Assembly (NCBI RefSeq): GCF_000971975.1
Contig: NZ_KQ040778.1
Span: 124,001 to 188,000 of the forward strand
Length of the DNA: 64,000 nucleotides
Direction of reading: 5' to 3'
Origin: Paenibacillus algorifonticola
GTDB taxonomy: Bacteria > Bacillota > Bacilli > Paenibacillales > Paenibacillaceae
The notes beneath the pieces are model-generated. The model searched no databases. It saw only the letters and a program-made list of their open reading frames with translations, and was not told the origin of the DNA. Each line of letters starts with the position of its first letter. Position 1 is the stretch's first letter. Positions 27,347-37,062 of the stretch are shown here, piece by piece. Made by a program: the position numbers and the translations under genes.

Positions 27347-28213
27347 ATGAAAGGTTCCAGTAGGAGCAAAGGCAGAAGTCGAGGCGGCAAAGCGCGAAAC
27401 GTTTTGCCCGGCTTCGGCCTATCAATGGGATTTGCAATTGTGTATTTGAGCCTGATCGTTCTAATCCCGCTGGCCAGCGTATTCATTAAGACGACAGGAC
27501 TCAGCTTTGCAGAATTTTGGGGCACGGTAACGAATCCAAGGGTTCTGGCTTCTTACCGAATCAGCTTCTTCACTGCTTTCAGCGCCGCAGCCGTCAATAT
27601 GGTATTCGGCCTGCTCATTGCGTGGGTGCTGGTACGCTACCGTTTTCCAGGCAAAAAATTTATCGACAGTCTCGTCGACCTTCCATTCGCGCTGCCGACA
27701 GCGGTGGCGGGAATTGCACTGACGGCGATTTATGCGCCGAATGGCTGGATGGGCAAGCTGCTGCAGCCGCTCGGGCTCAAGGTGGCCTATACGCCGCTTG
27801 GCATTACGATAGCCCTTATCTTTATCGGTATTCCCTTCGTCGTTCGTACGGTACAGCCTGTGCTGCAGGACCTCAATAAAGAAATAGAAGAGGCCGCAGT
27901 CATGCTTGGCGCCTACCGGATGCGCACCTTTTGGAAAGTGATTTTGCCTGAGCTGATGCCGGCACTGCTTACGGGGTTTGCTCTAGCGTTTGCTCGCGGC
28001 ATTGGCGAATACGGCTCCGTCGTATTCATCTCCGGCAATATGCCGATGAAAACCGAAATCGCCCCGCTTCTCATTATGACGAAGCTGGAGCAGTTTGATT
28101 ACGCAGGGGCTACCGCGATCGCACTCGTTATGCTCGTTGTCTCGTTCCTGCTGCTGCTGTTCATTAATTTCATGCAGTGGCGGATTAACCGCCGCGTCGT
28201 AGAAGGAGGCTAA
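27347..28213 (+). CDS. cysT: Sulfate ABC transporter permease CysT
   Basis: 288-residue permease with about six helices and a basic N-terminus. The typical coupling motif is present as [23 protein letters not shown] (residues 183-205), with [17 protein letters not shown] after it. GGAG precedes the ATG. It lies between the binding protein and CysW, with short gaps, so all are co-transcribed. Confidence 0.92.
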   Translation: MKGSSRSKGRSRGGKARNVLPGFGLSMGFAIVYLSLIVLIPLASVFIKTTGLSFAEFWGTVTNPRVLASYRISFFTAFSAAAVNMVFGLLIAWVLVRYRFPGKKFIDSLVDLPFALPTAVAGIALTAIYAPNGWMGKLLQPLGLKVAYTPLGITIALIFIGIPFVVRTVQPVLQDLNKEIEEAAVMLGAYRMRTFWKVILPELMPALLTGFALAFARGIGEYGSVVFISGNMPMKTEIAPLLIMTKLEQFDYAGATAIALVMLVVSFLLLLFINFMQWRINRRVVEGG

Positions 28214-28218
28214 GCCGG

Positions 28219-29100
28219 ATGGCTGGAGCAATTACAACGCATTTATCGAGCGAGGCCTCCAAGCGGCCTAAGCATATTACGGAACCGGCACTGGTGCGTA
28301 TTGTGCTCATAACGATCGCTCTCATTTTCCTTGCGCTGGTCGTTCTGCTGCCGCTCGTTTCTGTATTTGTTGAAGCGTTTAAGAAGGGCTTTGACGTTTA
28401 CCGTGCTGCGATCACCGATCCGGATGCTTTATCGGCACTTAGGCTGACTCTGCTCGTAGCCGTGATCGCCGTGCCGCTGAATACGCTGTTCGGTATTTCC
28501 GCCGCATGGGCGATCAGCAAGTTTCGTTTTCGCGGCAAGCAGTTTTTAATTACGCTCATTGATTTGCCGTTTGCCGTATCTCCGGTCATATCCGGCCTTA
28601 TCTATATTCTGATGTTTGGCGCGCAGGGCTTTTTCGGCCCATGGCTCGATTCCCATGGCATTCAGCTCGTATTCGCCCTGCCGGGCATTGTGCTGGCAAC
28701 TGTATTCGTAACGGTGCCTTTCATTGCCCGTGAGCTCATTCCGCTCATGCAGGCGCAGGGAGTTGCAGAAGAGGAAGCGGCGGCAAGCCTCGGAGCGAAG
28801 GGCTGGCAAATTTTCTGGCGGGTCACCTATCCGAACATTAAGTGGGGCCTGCTGTACGGCATTATTTTATGTAATGCCCGAGCAATGGGCGAGTTTGGAG
28901 CTGTCTCGGTCGTATCAGGCCACATTCGCGGGCAGACAAATACGCTGCCACTGCATATTGAGATTTTGTATAACGAATACCAATTTTCAGCTTCATTCGC
29001 CGTTGCATCGCTGCTCGTCATGCTGGCGTTCGTAACGCTTATCGTCAAGTCGCTGATGGAATGGCAAATGAACAAACGGGCTTCTGCCCAAATCGTCTGA
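28219..29100 (+). CDS. cysW: Sulfate ABC transporter permease CysW
   Basis: 293-residue partner permease. Features are a first helix near residues 25-50, the SPVISGLIYILMFGAQG region and the coupling motif EEEAAASLGAKGWQIFWRV with ARAMGEFGAVSVVSG. It starts five bases after cysT. No cysA ATPase follows in this operon; a small YezD gene and a terminator come next, so the ATP-binding subunit must be encoded elsewhere. Confidence 0.92.
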   Translation: MAGAITTHLSSEASKRPKHITEPALVRIVLITIALIFLALVVLLPLVSVFVEAFKKGFDVYRAAITDPDALSALRLTLLVAVIAVPLNTLFGISAAWAISKFRFRGKQFLITLIDLPFAVSPVISGLIYILMFGAQGFFGPWLDSHGIQLVFALPGIVLATVFVTVPFIARELIPLMQAQGVAEEEAAASLGAKGWQIFWRVTYPNIKWGLLYGIILCNARAMGEFGAVSVVSGHIRGQTNTLPLHIEILYNEYQFSASFAVASLLVMLAFVTLIVKSLMEWQMNKRASAQIV

Positions 29101-29158
29101 CATTGGGATACGGTGAAACGGCTGTATTTTTAGTATTAAAAAAAAGGAGGAGAAGACA

Positions 29159-29374
29159 ATGGCAAAACCTTTGGAAATCGATCAGCAGTGGCTTAAGCGG
29201 ATTGCGGATCAGGTGGGCGGGCTGCAATATGGAAGTGTGAATATTACGGTGCATGATGGCAGAATCGTCCAGATTGACCGGACAGAGCGGACGCGCTACG
29301 ATCAGCCCTCCAGTAAGCAGCAGGAATCCCAAAGCGTCAAGCAGCAAACCGGCAATAAACACCAAACCGCGTAA
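29159..29374 (+). CDS. YezD family (DUF2292) small protein
   Basis: 71-residue protein matching the YezD/DUF2292 family, with the conserved core GLQYGSVNITVHDGRIVQID around residues 21-41. The second half is a Gln/Ser-rich tail. An AAAAGGAGGAG ribosome site precedes the ATG. Members occur with sulfate and sulfur-assimilation genes, as here, but their function is not established. Confidence 0.82.
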   Translation: MAKPLEIDQQWLKRIADQVGGLQYGSVNITVHDGRIVQIDRTERTRYDQPSSKQQESQSVKQQTGNKHQTA

Positions 29375-29383
29375 TTATGCATG

Positions 29384-29439
29384 AAAAAGAACCTTCGAAT
29401 CATCCGCCTAAAGCGGAATCGAAGGTTCTTTCTTTTAAA
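29384..29439 (+). terminator. Sulfate operon terminator
   Basis: AAGAACCTTCGA pairs with TCGAAGGTTCTT, followed by TCTTTT. Confidence 0.85.
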
Positions 29440-29537
29440 TATAGGCCATTTATAAGTTTCTCCCTTATAAATGACCTATATTTCTCGGAATGAAACGTGC
29501 TGCACCGCCAAAGGACGGCGACAGCCGTTTCACCTTG
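29437..29537 (+). repeat. Two-hairpin intergenic repeat, copy 2
   Basis: Same design as copies 1 and 3. The first stem here is AAATATAGG with CCATTTATAAG pairing to CTTATAAATG and CCTATATTT, so its inner sequence is different from copy 1 but the pairing is kept. The following 55 bases match the other copies with a few changes. Confidence 0.85.
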
Positions 29538-29558
29538 GTTGCAGGGCTTGCTATTTGT

Positions 29559-29705
29559 TTACGATATGATAAATTTCACGATTACAGCTGCAGCAAACAT
29601 GACAGTCATCAGACCAAGCATGCCGCCAAAGCCGAACACTACATCCATCAAGTCGTGGCGCGGTTCTTCATTGTAATGCTCGCGCGGGTCTCTAACGTTC
29701 TCCAT
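29559..29705 (-). CDS. YqzM-like small membrane protein
   Basis: 48-residue protein found by reading the minus strand: a charged N-terminus (MENVRDPREHYNEEPRHD) and one hydrophobic helix ending in VIVKFIIS. The shape and ending resemble the YqzM family of Bacilli. GGGAGG lies nine bases before the ATG. It is convergent with the repeat and sulfate operon. Function is unknown. Confidence 0.7.
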   Translation of the reverse strand: MENVRDPREHYNEEPRHDLMDVVFGFGGMLGLMTVMFAAAVIVKFIIS

Positions 29706-29874
29706 AACAAGCGTCCTCCCTTGAAAACGATTTAGCTATCAATAGTATACCCAACTATCTGAATAATTGTAAAGCAAAACACGGCAACTATTGTAAACGG
29801 AAGGACTCTGCTGCTGACCCTAATCTATGTTACAATAAGGCATGGGAACAGATGTCCGTAAGGGAGGTTTGGAA

Positions 29875-31908
29875 ATGAATCAGCATGAGGAGAAACAGGC
29901 GGTCAGCCCGGCTGAAGCGGCGGAGCTCATTCGTCATAAGCTGGCACTGCTTCCGGACCAGCCTGGCTGCTATTTAATGAAAAACGGCGAAGGCACGATC
30001 ATTTATGTCGGCAAAGCCAAAATTTTAAAAAATCGCGTCCGCTCGTATTTCAACGGCTCTCATAATGGCAAGACGCAGCGTCTCGTTGCGGAAATCCGCG
30101 ATTTTGATTTTATATTGACGAAAAGCAACATGGAGGCGCTCATTCTCGAGTGCAATCTCATTAAGCAATATCATCCGCGCTATAACGTCTTGCTGAAGGA
30201 TGACAAATCCTTTCCTTATATAAAAATTACGCATGAGCAGCATCCAAAACTCGAGGTAACCCGCAGGATGGCCAAGGATAAGGGGAAATACTTCGGCCCT
30301 TATCCGAATGCTTATGCAGCCCAGCAGACGAAGAAGCTGCTGGATCGCCTGTATCCGCTGCGCAAATGCAAGACGCTGCCCGACAAGGTGTGCTTGTATT
30401 ATCACATGGGGCAATGTATTGCACCTTGTGAATATGAGATTGAACCCGGCACCTATGAGGCGATGGTACAGGAAATTACCCGTTTCCTGAATGGCGGCCA
30501 TGATGTGGTGCGGGCGGATTTGCAGCGCAAGATGGAGGCTTCCGCCGAGCAGCTGGAGTTCGAGCGGGCGAAGGAATACCGCGATCAGATTATTGCCATT
30601 GATGCGGTGATGGAGAAGCAGAAAATTACGATGTCAGACGCCTTAGACCGCGATATTTTCGGCTATGCTGTGGAGAAGGGCTGGATGTGCGTCCAAATCC
30701 TTTATATGCGCCAAGGCAAGCTTATCGAGCGCCATGGTACGACCTTCCCTTATTATGGCGAAGAGTACGATGATTTTATGACCTTCGTAACCCAATATTA
30801 CAGTGAAAATCCTGCGCTGCCGAAGCAGATTTTGCTGCCATTGCCGCCAGAACAAGCGGAGAGCGCACAGACAGCTGGCAAGACAGCTGGTGGGGAGCAG
30901 GGTGCGGCAGCAGCCCACCTTGAACAGGAAGCAGCGTTAAGTGCGGTTGAAGCAGCAGGGGAAACGGTTGATGCAGCGAGCTTAGTAGTAGTGGTTGACG
31001 AAGAGGCGCAAGGAGAAGCTCAGCAAACTAAGGACAAAGAGCTGTCCGTTGCTGAGGAGGCCGCTGCTGCGCTGCACCACTGGCTGAAAGTCAAGGTGCT
31101 GCTGCCGCAGCGCGGACGCAAGAGCGAGGTCGTCTCGATGGCGACGGAGAATGCCAAGGTTACGCTTGCCGACAAGTTCCGGCTCATTGAGCGGGATGAG
31201 GAGCGCAGCGTCAAGGCGGCTGCGGGGCTTGCCGAATGGCTCGGTTTGCCGCAGGCGAGCCGGATCGAGGCGTTTGACAACTCCAACATTCAAGGTACGA
31301 ACCCGGTATCGGCAATGGTCGTATTCACGGACGGCAAGCCGGACCGCAAGGAATATCGCAAATACAAGGTCAAGACGGTCGTTGGGCCTGATGATTATGA
31401 GACGATGCGCGAGGTCATTCGCAGACGCTATGAGCGGGTGCTGAAGGATCAGCTGGCTGCGCCGGATCTGATCGTCGTCGATGGCGGCAAGGGGCAAATT
31501 TCCGCAGCGATTGATGTGCTGCAAAATGAGCTGAACCTGTTTATCCCGGTATGCGGCCTCGTCAAGGATGCCAAGCACCGGACGGCGCAGCTCATGACCG
31601 GCGATCCCGCCGAAATTATTCCGCTGCCGCGCGACAGCCAGGAATTTTATTTGCTGCAGCGCATACAAGACGAGGTTCACCGCTTCGCGATTACGTTCCA
31701 CCGCGAGCAGCGCGGCAAGTCGATGGTCGTCTCACAGCTCGACGCCATTCCGGGCATTGGCGAGAAGCGGCGCAAGCTGCTGCTTAAGCATTTTGGCTCC
31801 ATCAAAAAAATAAAAGAGGCCACGGTGGAAGATTTCCGGCCTCTTTCAATAGGAGATAAGCTTGCTGCACAAATTATTGCGGCACTTGGGGAGGAGGCGT
31901 CGCCGTAA
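29875..31908 (+). CDS. uvrC: Excinuclease ABC subunit C (UvrC)
   Basis: 677-residue nuclease that makes both incisions in nucleotide excision repair. It has an N-terminal GIY-YIG domain ([19 protein letters not shown]), a central UVR segment ([17 protein letters not shown]) that binds UvrB, an RNase-H-like C-terminal nuclease ([20 protein letters not shown] and [10 protein letters not shown]) and tandem helix-hairpin-helix DNA-binding motifs ([18 protein letters not shown]). It is about 80 residues longer than B. subtilis UvrC because of an Ala/Glu-rich insertion at about residues 325-395. GGGAGG precedes ATG 29875. Its end overlaps the convergent CPBP gene by 35 bases. Confidence 0.95.
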   Translation: MNQHEEKQAVSPAEAAELIRHKLALLPDQPGCYLMKNGEGTIIYVGKAKILKNRVRSYFNGSHNGKTQRLVAEIRDFDFILTKSNMEALILECNLIKQYHPRYNVLLKDDKSFPYIKITHEQHPKLEVTRRMAKDKGKYFGPYPNAYAAQQTKKLLDRLYPLRKCKTLPDKVCLYYHMGQCIAPCEYEIEPGTYEAMVQEITRFLNGGHDVVRADLQRKMEASAEQLEFERAKEYRDQIIAIDAVMEKQKITMSDALDRDIFGYAVEKGWMCVQILYMRQGKLIERHGTTFPYYGEEYDDFMTFVTQYYSENPALPKQILLPLPPEQAESAQTAGKTAGGEQGAAAAHLEQEAALSAVEAAGETVDAASLVVVVDEEAQGEAQQTKDKELSVAEEAAAALHHWLKVKVLLPQRGRKSEVVSMATENAKVTLADKFRLIERDEERSVKAAAGLAEWLGLPQASRIEAFDNSNIQGTNPVSAMVVFTDGKPDRKEYRKYKVKTVVGPDDYETMREVIRRRYERVLKDQLAAPDLIVVDGGKGQISAAIDVLQNELNLFIPVCGLVKDAKHRTAQLMTGDPAEIIPLPRDSQEFYLLQRIQDEVHRFAITFHREQRGKSMVVSQLDAIPGIGEKRRKLLLKHFGSIKKIKEATVEDFRPLSIGDKLAAQIIAALGEEASP

Positions 31909-33523
31909 GCTGCGGCGGCCTTCCTCCTTTTTTTCGATGCCATACCCGAATGATATAGGCAATTGGAACGGGCAGAACAGCGTAGAAAATCGCTGCCCCG
32001 ATATTTAAAGCGCCACCTACAGAAATGAGCGAGAAGCCCATTAACAGCGAATCAAATATCGCGTGAACGAATATGGCGGTAATGAGGCTGTAGCGCAGGA
32101 AAATGTAGCTGAAGATCATCCCAATAATAATTAGCTCAATCAGCCTGGTGTAGTACGGGAAGATCGGATAGGCGACATGTCCAAGCGCCCATAATATGGT
32201 CGGGATCAAGGCAGCTACATAAATATTTTTGAACCATCTGCGGAACAAGGCAATGCCGAAAAACCGGTAAATGGCTTCCTCGGAAATCGCAGCGCACCAA
32301 GCCAGCATCGGCATGAGCCACAGCCATTTGATGTTGTAGGGAGACTGGGTCGCATCGCTTGTGCTCCAACTGCCGATTGCCGATTCGAGCACCAGAAATA
32401 TGACCGATTGTACGCCTAGCAAAATAAGGGCAATCAAATAACCGAGTCCCATGCTGCGCCATACATGCTCGCCGTAATTTTTTTCCCGGAAGCCTGGCCA
32501 GACCGGACGTTTCCACGAGCGCCACATGCCGTCTCCGGCTACGAAGGAGAAATAGACGGCTGAGCCAACCGGGATCAGCAGAAACGCAGTAAACCATGCC
32601 ATGAAGGACACCTCAGCATCGCTCATCACTTGTTCGCCTTGCTGGGCAATGACGCCGTCCATAATGCCAAGATTGTTAATAATATAAAAAACGGTGAAAA
32701 TAAGGCTAATGACAATGCCGCGTTTGAATGTCGTATGACGGCGGTATAATATCGCATAGATAATAGCAAGCACCAGCGTGATGAAAGTCATGTAGGTGAG
32801 GCTAATCAACGATAATACGTCGGCCGTATTTTTTTGCTGCTCAACAATGGCTACATAGTCTGAGGGCGGAACAAAGGCTGGCTTATAAGTCGAAATGATG
32901 GTATTTTCGCCGTTCTGACTAAAGCCAAAACGCAGCTCAAGCTGAGAACTGCCTGCTGCATACCCTGTAGGATGAATGACAACCTGACCAAGGGAGTTAA
33001 CGGTAGCATCGTTCAAATCTTTGGCTTGAAAGCCTTGCGTAGTCGCAAAGCTGGACGCCGCATCTAGAAGCTGCTTCTGGTCTATAATGGAATGCAAGTC
33101 CGAGCCTGCTCCAATGAGATTCCAAGCGACAACGCTGCCGCTTTGCATGTGGAGATAGACGAATGCGGTGCTGCCATTGTTAAGCGTTACTTGCGTTTGA
33201 TAGGTGTCGAGCGGAAACTGCTGCATATATTTGGACGCATAATCCTCGTACAGCTTTTCCTTTATCAAATAGCCGGTTTCATCGCTATCGGTCTGATAAA
33301 TCGTATGAGCGTCCGTAACATTAACGCCGAACTGCTTGGCGGCAAATTCCGTTGCTTTTTGCAGGGCTGCCTCATTGCCGATTACGTTGCCCTGTGATTC
33401 CGATATGCCTGAATCTGGACCGCTAAGCATCGGTATGATTTGCAAAAGTATAAAAACGACAGCGCCAATAACAGCGGCCCATACAAATTTCTTCCACTCG
33501 CGTGGAGCAATAAATTCAATCAT
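31874..33523 (-). CDS. CPBP (CAAX-type) intramembrane metalloprotease with extracytoplasmic domain
   Basis: 549-residue membrane protein. One N-terminal helix is followed by a roughly 200-residue extracytoplasmic part and then a multi-helix membrane domain with the CPBP signatures EEAIYRFF (around residue 415), [10 protein letters not shown] and FVHAIFD, which hold the metal. GAGGTGA precedes the ATG. The extracytoplasmic part seems to contain two related units, starting [13 protein letters not shown] and [13 protein letters not shown]. Relatives cleave signal or membrane peptides or act in bacteriocin immunity, but the substrate here is unknown. Its 3' end overlaps uvrC. Confidence 0.85.
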   Translation of the reverse strand: MIEFIAPREWKKFVWAAVIGAVVFILLQIIPMLSGPDSGISESQGNVIGNEAALQKATEFAAKQFGVNVTDAHTIYQTDSDETGYLIKEKLYEDYASKYMQQFPLDTYQTQVTLNNGSTAFVYLHMQSGSVVAWNLIGAGSDLHSIIDQKQLLDAASSFATTQGFQAKDLNDATVNSLGQVVIHPTGYAAGSSQLELRFGFSQNGENTIISTYKPAFVPPSDYVAIVEQQKNTADVLSLISLTYMTFITLVLAIIYAILYRRHTTFKRGIVISLIFTVFYIINNLGIMDGVIAQQGEQVMSDAEVSFMAWFTAFLLIPVGSAVYFSFVAGDGMWRSWKRPVWPGFREKNYGEHVWRSMGLGYLIALILLGVQSVIFLVLESAIGSWSTSDATQSPYNIKWLWLMPMLAWCAAISEEAIYRFFGIALFRRWFKNIYVAALIPTILWALGHVAYPIFPYYTRLIELIIIGMIFSYIFLRYSLITAIFVHAIFDSLLMGFSLISVGGALNIGAAIFYAVLPVPIAYIIRVWHRKKGGRPPQLTATPPPQVPQ

Positions 33524-33865
33524 AACTCACCTCAATTTCAGTTTAATCAAAAAATAAAGCATAGTACTCTTAACATACCATATTAAACCATATCATAGCC
33601 AATCTAACAGCTTGGTCACCCTTTAGGCGGCTTGTCGGCGTTGTCCGCGTTCATAAAACAGAGAAATAACGATATCCGGCGAGCTAACGGGCGGCTGACT
33701 TCCTCGCAGGGCTGTTTTTGAATGAAATCAGCTGTTTTCATTGCAAAAAGCTGTTTTATATGCAGCTCGCTTTAAGCTTATAATCGTTAAGTCATGTGTA
33801 ATTGAAAAATCTAATTACAGTTGCAGCATGTGAACAGAATAATAGACAATTTTAAGGTGGATACA
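33524..33865. other. Gene-free stretch before ktrB
   Basis: No gene is visible. I looked for a c-di-AMP (ydaO-type) riboswitch, which often precedes ktr genes, and could not recognise one. A TATAAT-like sequence lies near 33779, with no convincing upstream box. Confidence 0.4.
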
Positions 33866-35209
33866 ATGAACATTTCGTTTTTTTCCTTACTCAAATGGTC
33901 CCCTCCGCGCATATTGGTTGTTGGCTTTGCGATTATTATTATGCTGGGAGCTCTGATGCTATCCCTGCCATTTGCCTCGGCCGACGGCAGCGGACTGCGT
34001 TTTCTGGATGCTTTGTTTACAGCTACCTCGGCAACTAGCGTGACGGGGCTTGTAGTCGTGGATTCCGGTACTTATTTCTCGGTCGCCGGACAGGTTATTA
34101 TTATGCTGCTGATTCAGATCGGCGGGCTCGGCTTTATGACGATGGGCACGCTGTTCGCGCTTGTGCTGAAAAAACGCATATCACTGCGGGAGCGGCTCAT
34201 TTTGCAAGAAGCAATGAACCAAGGCAGCATGGAAGGCATTATTCGGCTCATTCGCAAGGTGATTGTGTATTCCTTATCATTTGAGCTCGTCGGCACGCTG
34301 CTGTTCACGCTGCGCTTCGCCTACGACATGCCGTTTGGCAAGGCGCTGTATTTCGGCGTGTTTCATGCTGTATCGCTATTTAACAATGCAGGCTTTGATA
34401 TTTTTGGCGATTACCGCAGCCTGACGCTGTATGTGGATGATCCGATCGTGAACCTGACGGCGATGCTGCTTATTATATCTGGCGGCCTTGGTTTTATCGT
34501 CATTTCGGATTTGCTGGAATTCCGCCGCCGCAAGGGGCTGTCGCTGCACAGCAAAGTGGTGCTGGTTATGACCGGCTCGCTCATCGCAGTCGGAGCGATC
34601 GTTATTTTCCTATTTGAGTTTTCGAATGCGTTGACGCTTGGCTCGCTGGACTGGGGCGGAAAAATCCTTTCGTCCTTCTTCCAGTCCGTCTCGCCGAGGA
34701 CGGCGGGGGCTAATACGCTGAACATTGCCGATTTACGGCAGGCGACTTTATTTTTCACCATTATATTAATGTTTATTGGCGCATCTCCCGGCTCGACTGG
34801 GGGCGGGATCAAGACGACGACGTTTATGACGCTCATTGGGGCGGTTGTAGCGATGTTTCGGGGGAAAGAGGACATCGTACTGTTCCGCTTTCGCCTCGGC
34901 AAGGAGCGGGTGCTCAAAGCGCTTACGATTACGATGCTGTCGCTGGCGCTGGTCGTAGTCGTAACGATGCTATTATCCGCAACGGAGGATCAGCAGTTTA
35001 TTAAAATTTTATTCGAAGCAACATCCGCCTTTGGAACGGTAGGCTTGTCGATGGGCATTACGCCAGAGCTGAGCGATTTCGGGAAAATCATCATTTCCAT
35101 TACGATGTTCGCTGGACGGCTTGGCCCGCTGACGCTTGCTTACGCACTTAATCCGAAAGCGAGCAAGGAGCTTTATCGGTATCCCGAAGGCAAAATTACA
35201 ATTGGATAG
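33866..35209 (+). CDS. ktrB: Potassium uptake channel subunit KtrB
   Basis: 447-residue TrkH/KtrB-type potassium translocating subunit built of four P-loop repeats. Filter-type motifs include SATSVTGLVVVD, FNNAGFDIFG, SPRTAGANT and AFGTVGLSMGITPEL, which is the usual KtrB set. The start at 33866 (with AAGGTGG) is preferred over an ATG 45 bases upstream because it gives the family N-terminus. The regulatory KtrA gene follows after 17 bases. It imports potassium for osmoadaptation, probably coupled to sodium. Confidence 0.93.
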   Translation: MNISFFSLLKWSPPRILVVGFAIIIMLGALMLSLPFASADGSGLRFLDALFTATSATSVTGLVVVDSGTYFSVAGQVIIMLLIQIGGLGFMTMGTLFALVLKKRISLRERLILQEAMNQGSMEGIIRLIRKVIVYSLSFELVGTLLFTLRFAYDMPFGKALYFGVFHAVSLFNNAGFDIFGDYRSLTLYVDDPIVNLTAMLLIISGGLGFIVISDLLEFRRRKGLSLHSKVVLVMTGSLIAVGAIVIFLFEFSNALTLGSLDWGGKILSSFFQSVSPRTAGANTLNIADLRQATLFFTIILMFIGASPGSTGGGIKTTTFMTLIGAVVAMFRGKEDIVLFRFRLGKERVLKALTITMLSLALVVVVTMLLSATEDQQFIKILFEATSAFGTVGLSMGITPELSDFGKIIISITMFAGRLGPLTLAYALNPKASKELYRYPEGKITIG

Positions 35210-35226
35210 GGGAAACACAGATTCAT

Positions 35227-35889
35227 ATGAAAAAGAACCAGTTCGTCATCGTGGGGCTTGGGCGCTTTGGCTCAAGCCTTGGCCGAGAGTTGATTCAGCT
35301 AGGCTACGAGGTGCTAGGCGTTGATAAGGATGAGGAAGTCGTGCAGGAGATGAGCGATGTGCTCACTTATACGGTATCGGCCGACTGTACGGACGAGGAG
35401 ACGCTGCGCTCGATTGGCGTGCGAAATTTTGACGTTGGCGTTGTAGCGATTGGCGATGATATTCAGGCGAGCATTTTGACAACAATTTTGCTCAAGGATT
35501 TGGGCGTTAAGACAGTAGTGGCGAAAGCGCTGGACGAGCTTCACGGGCGGGTGCTGGAAAAAATCGGCGTGGATCGCGTTATTTATCCAGAGCGGGATAT
35601 GGGCATTCGAGTCGCGCATCAGCTGGTATCGCCGAATCTGCTCGATTATATCGAGCTATCCAAGGATTATACGATTGCCGAGCTTGTCGTCACGGGCAAA
35701 ATGCATGGCAAGACGCTCAGCGATCTCGACCTGCGCGCTCGCTTCGGGTGCAGCATTGTAGCGATTAATAAGCCAAATGGCATTATTATTGCCCCAACGG
35801 CAACCGATGTGCTGCACGAGCGTGATGTCATGGTCGTTATCGGGACGAATGAGCAGATTGAGCAGTTTGAAGAGGCAGCAACAAGGTGA
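35227..35889 (+). CDS. ktrA: Potassium uptake regulatory subunit KtrA (RCK protein)
   Basis: 220-residue cytosolic ring protein with an N-terminal RCK/TrkA-N Rossmann domain (FVIVGLGRFGSSLGREL) that binds ATP/ADP or NAD(H), and a C-terminal RCK_C domain (from about residue 140, ending DVMVVIGTNEQIEQFE). In B. subtilis this C-terminal domain binds c-di-AMP. It gates KtrB and is co-transcribed with it. A bidirectional-looking hairpin follows. Confidence 0.93.
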   Translation: MKKNQFVIVGLGRFGSSLGRELIQLGYEVLGVDKDEEVVQEMSDVLTYTVSADCTDEETLRSIGVRNFDVGVVAIGDDIQASILTTILLKDLGVKTVVAKALDELHGRVLEKIGVDRVIYPERDMGIRVAHQLVSPNLLDYIELSKDYTIAELVVTGKMHGKTLSDLDLRARFGCSIVAINKPNGIIIAPTATDVLHERDVMVVIGTNEQIEQFEEAATR

Positions 35890-35894
35890 CAATA

Positions 35895-35955
35895 AAGACA
35901 GCAGCGCTTGCGGCTATTCGCATCGGCGCTGCTGTCTTCTTGTTATTCGACTGCT
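35895..35955. terminator. Bidirectional terminator between ktrA and the LysR gene
   Basis: AAGACAGCAGCGC (35895-35907) pairs with GCGCTGCTGTCTT (35936-35948), followed on the plus strand by CTTGTTATT. Confidence 0.7.
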
Positions 35956-36845
35956 CAAGACTTCGAGCGGGCGGCAAGCTCCTCAATCCACAGACGTACG
36001 GCTGGATGCAGTTGGGCTGGATCGGCATGAATGAGCGAGGTAGTGCGCTTCGTCTCCGCCAGCTCCCTGATCGGAATGACGGTGAGGTCGTTGTCAGCCA
36101 GCAGCTGCTCACGCACATACGATTGGGGCAGCAGTGTCGCTGCCCGGCAAGTGTGCTGAAGCCGGACGATCGCCTCGAAGGAGTCGATTTCCATACGCAC
36201 ATCCGGCTGGAGATTGTATTTGGCAAACAACTCGTCGGTTAGCATGCGGTACCAGGTTCCTTTGGAGAAGAGGAGAATCGGCAAGCCGTTGAGGTCTTGG
36301 ATACCGAGCATGCCTTTATCGGTCACAACCATACTTTTCGGCAGGACGAGCAGCAGATGATCCTCGAACAGCGGGACGCAGTGCAGCTGGGCGTCTTCAA
36401 TCCGCGAGGCGACAATGCCGATATCCGCTTTTCCTTCCCTTACATAAGTAACGATCTCATGGGTTTTGCCCGTGACCGCCTTAATATCAAATTCAGGATG
36501 GCTTCCATTCAGCGCTTTAATAAAATCGGGCAGCGTTGTTTGCAGCGTCGTCAGGCTCGCTCCAATCGTAATGGAGGTCCGGCCTGCCGACTCATAGTCA
36601 GCAACCTTCTGCAGGTACCGCCGGTGCAACTGGCGAAGCTCCAGTGCGTATTCATAGGTCATCTGGCCGATAGGCGTCAGCTCCAGCCGCTTGCCGATGC
36701 GCCGGAACAACTGCGAGCCAATATCCTGCTCAAGCTTGGCTACTTTACGGGAGAGGGCAGGCTGGGACAAGTTCAGCAGCGCCGCAGCCTTATTCATGCT
36801 GGACTGCTCGACGATGGCGGCAAACATATGCATTTCTTCGATCAA
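35955..36845 (-). CDS. LysR family transcriptional regulator, divergent from sdhCAB
   Basis: 296-residue regulator with an N-terminal winged helix-turn-helix (MHMFAAIVEQSSMNKAAALL and LSQPALSRKVAKLE) and a type-2 periplasmic-binding-like effector domain from about residue 90. The TTG at 36845 has GGAG nine bases upstream and gives the family length; an ATG 12 bases in is possible. It is divergent from sdhCAB with about 217 bases between, so it is a candidate regulator of succinate dehydrogenase. TTATAACAAATTATAA at 36879-36894 may be its operator. The co-inducer is unknown. Confidence 0.85.
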   Translation of the reverse strand: MIEEMHMFAAIVEQSSMNKAAALLNLSQPALSRKVAKLEQDIGSQLFRRIGKRLELTPIGQMTYEYALELRQLHRRYLQKVADYESAGRTSITIGASLTTLQTTLPDFIKALNGSHPEFDIKAVTGKTHEIVTYVREGKADIGIVASRIEDAQLHCVPLFEDHLLLVLPKSMVVTDKGMLGIQDLNGLPILLFSKGTWYRMLTDELFAKYNLQPDVRMEIDSFEAIVRLQHTCRAATLLPQSYVREQLLADNDLTVIPIRELAETKRTTSLIHADPAQLHPAVRLWIEELAARSKS

Positions 36846-36954
36846 AATAGCCAGCTCCAGTCTGCTTATGTTAAATTGTTATAACAAATTATAAAAAATA
36901 AGCAATTCCATTATAAGCTGAAAAGGAGTACGATGGGAAGTGTGACTAAACTGT

Positions 36955-36994
36955 GTCAACTTTTGTTGACGGAGAAAGAACCGAAGAGTAAAAT
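36955..36994 (+). promoter_or_regulatory. sdhCAB promoter with overlapping palindrome
   Basis: TTGACG (36966-36971), a 17-base spacer and TAAAAT (36989-36994). The -35 box overlaps the perfect palindrome GTCAACTTTTGTTGAC (36955-36970), a likely regulator site. Confidence 0.75.
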
Positions 36995-37062
36995 GTAGAA
37001 TGATTTGTAGACAAGCATTTTGAGGAAAGCGTAACCACAGTCTGGAAAGGAGACACAAAGGC

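Noticed and set aside
33524-33865. c-di-AMP riboswitch before ktrB
   Set aside because: Expected from B. subtilis ktrAB, but the conserved core could not be recognised.
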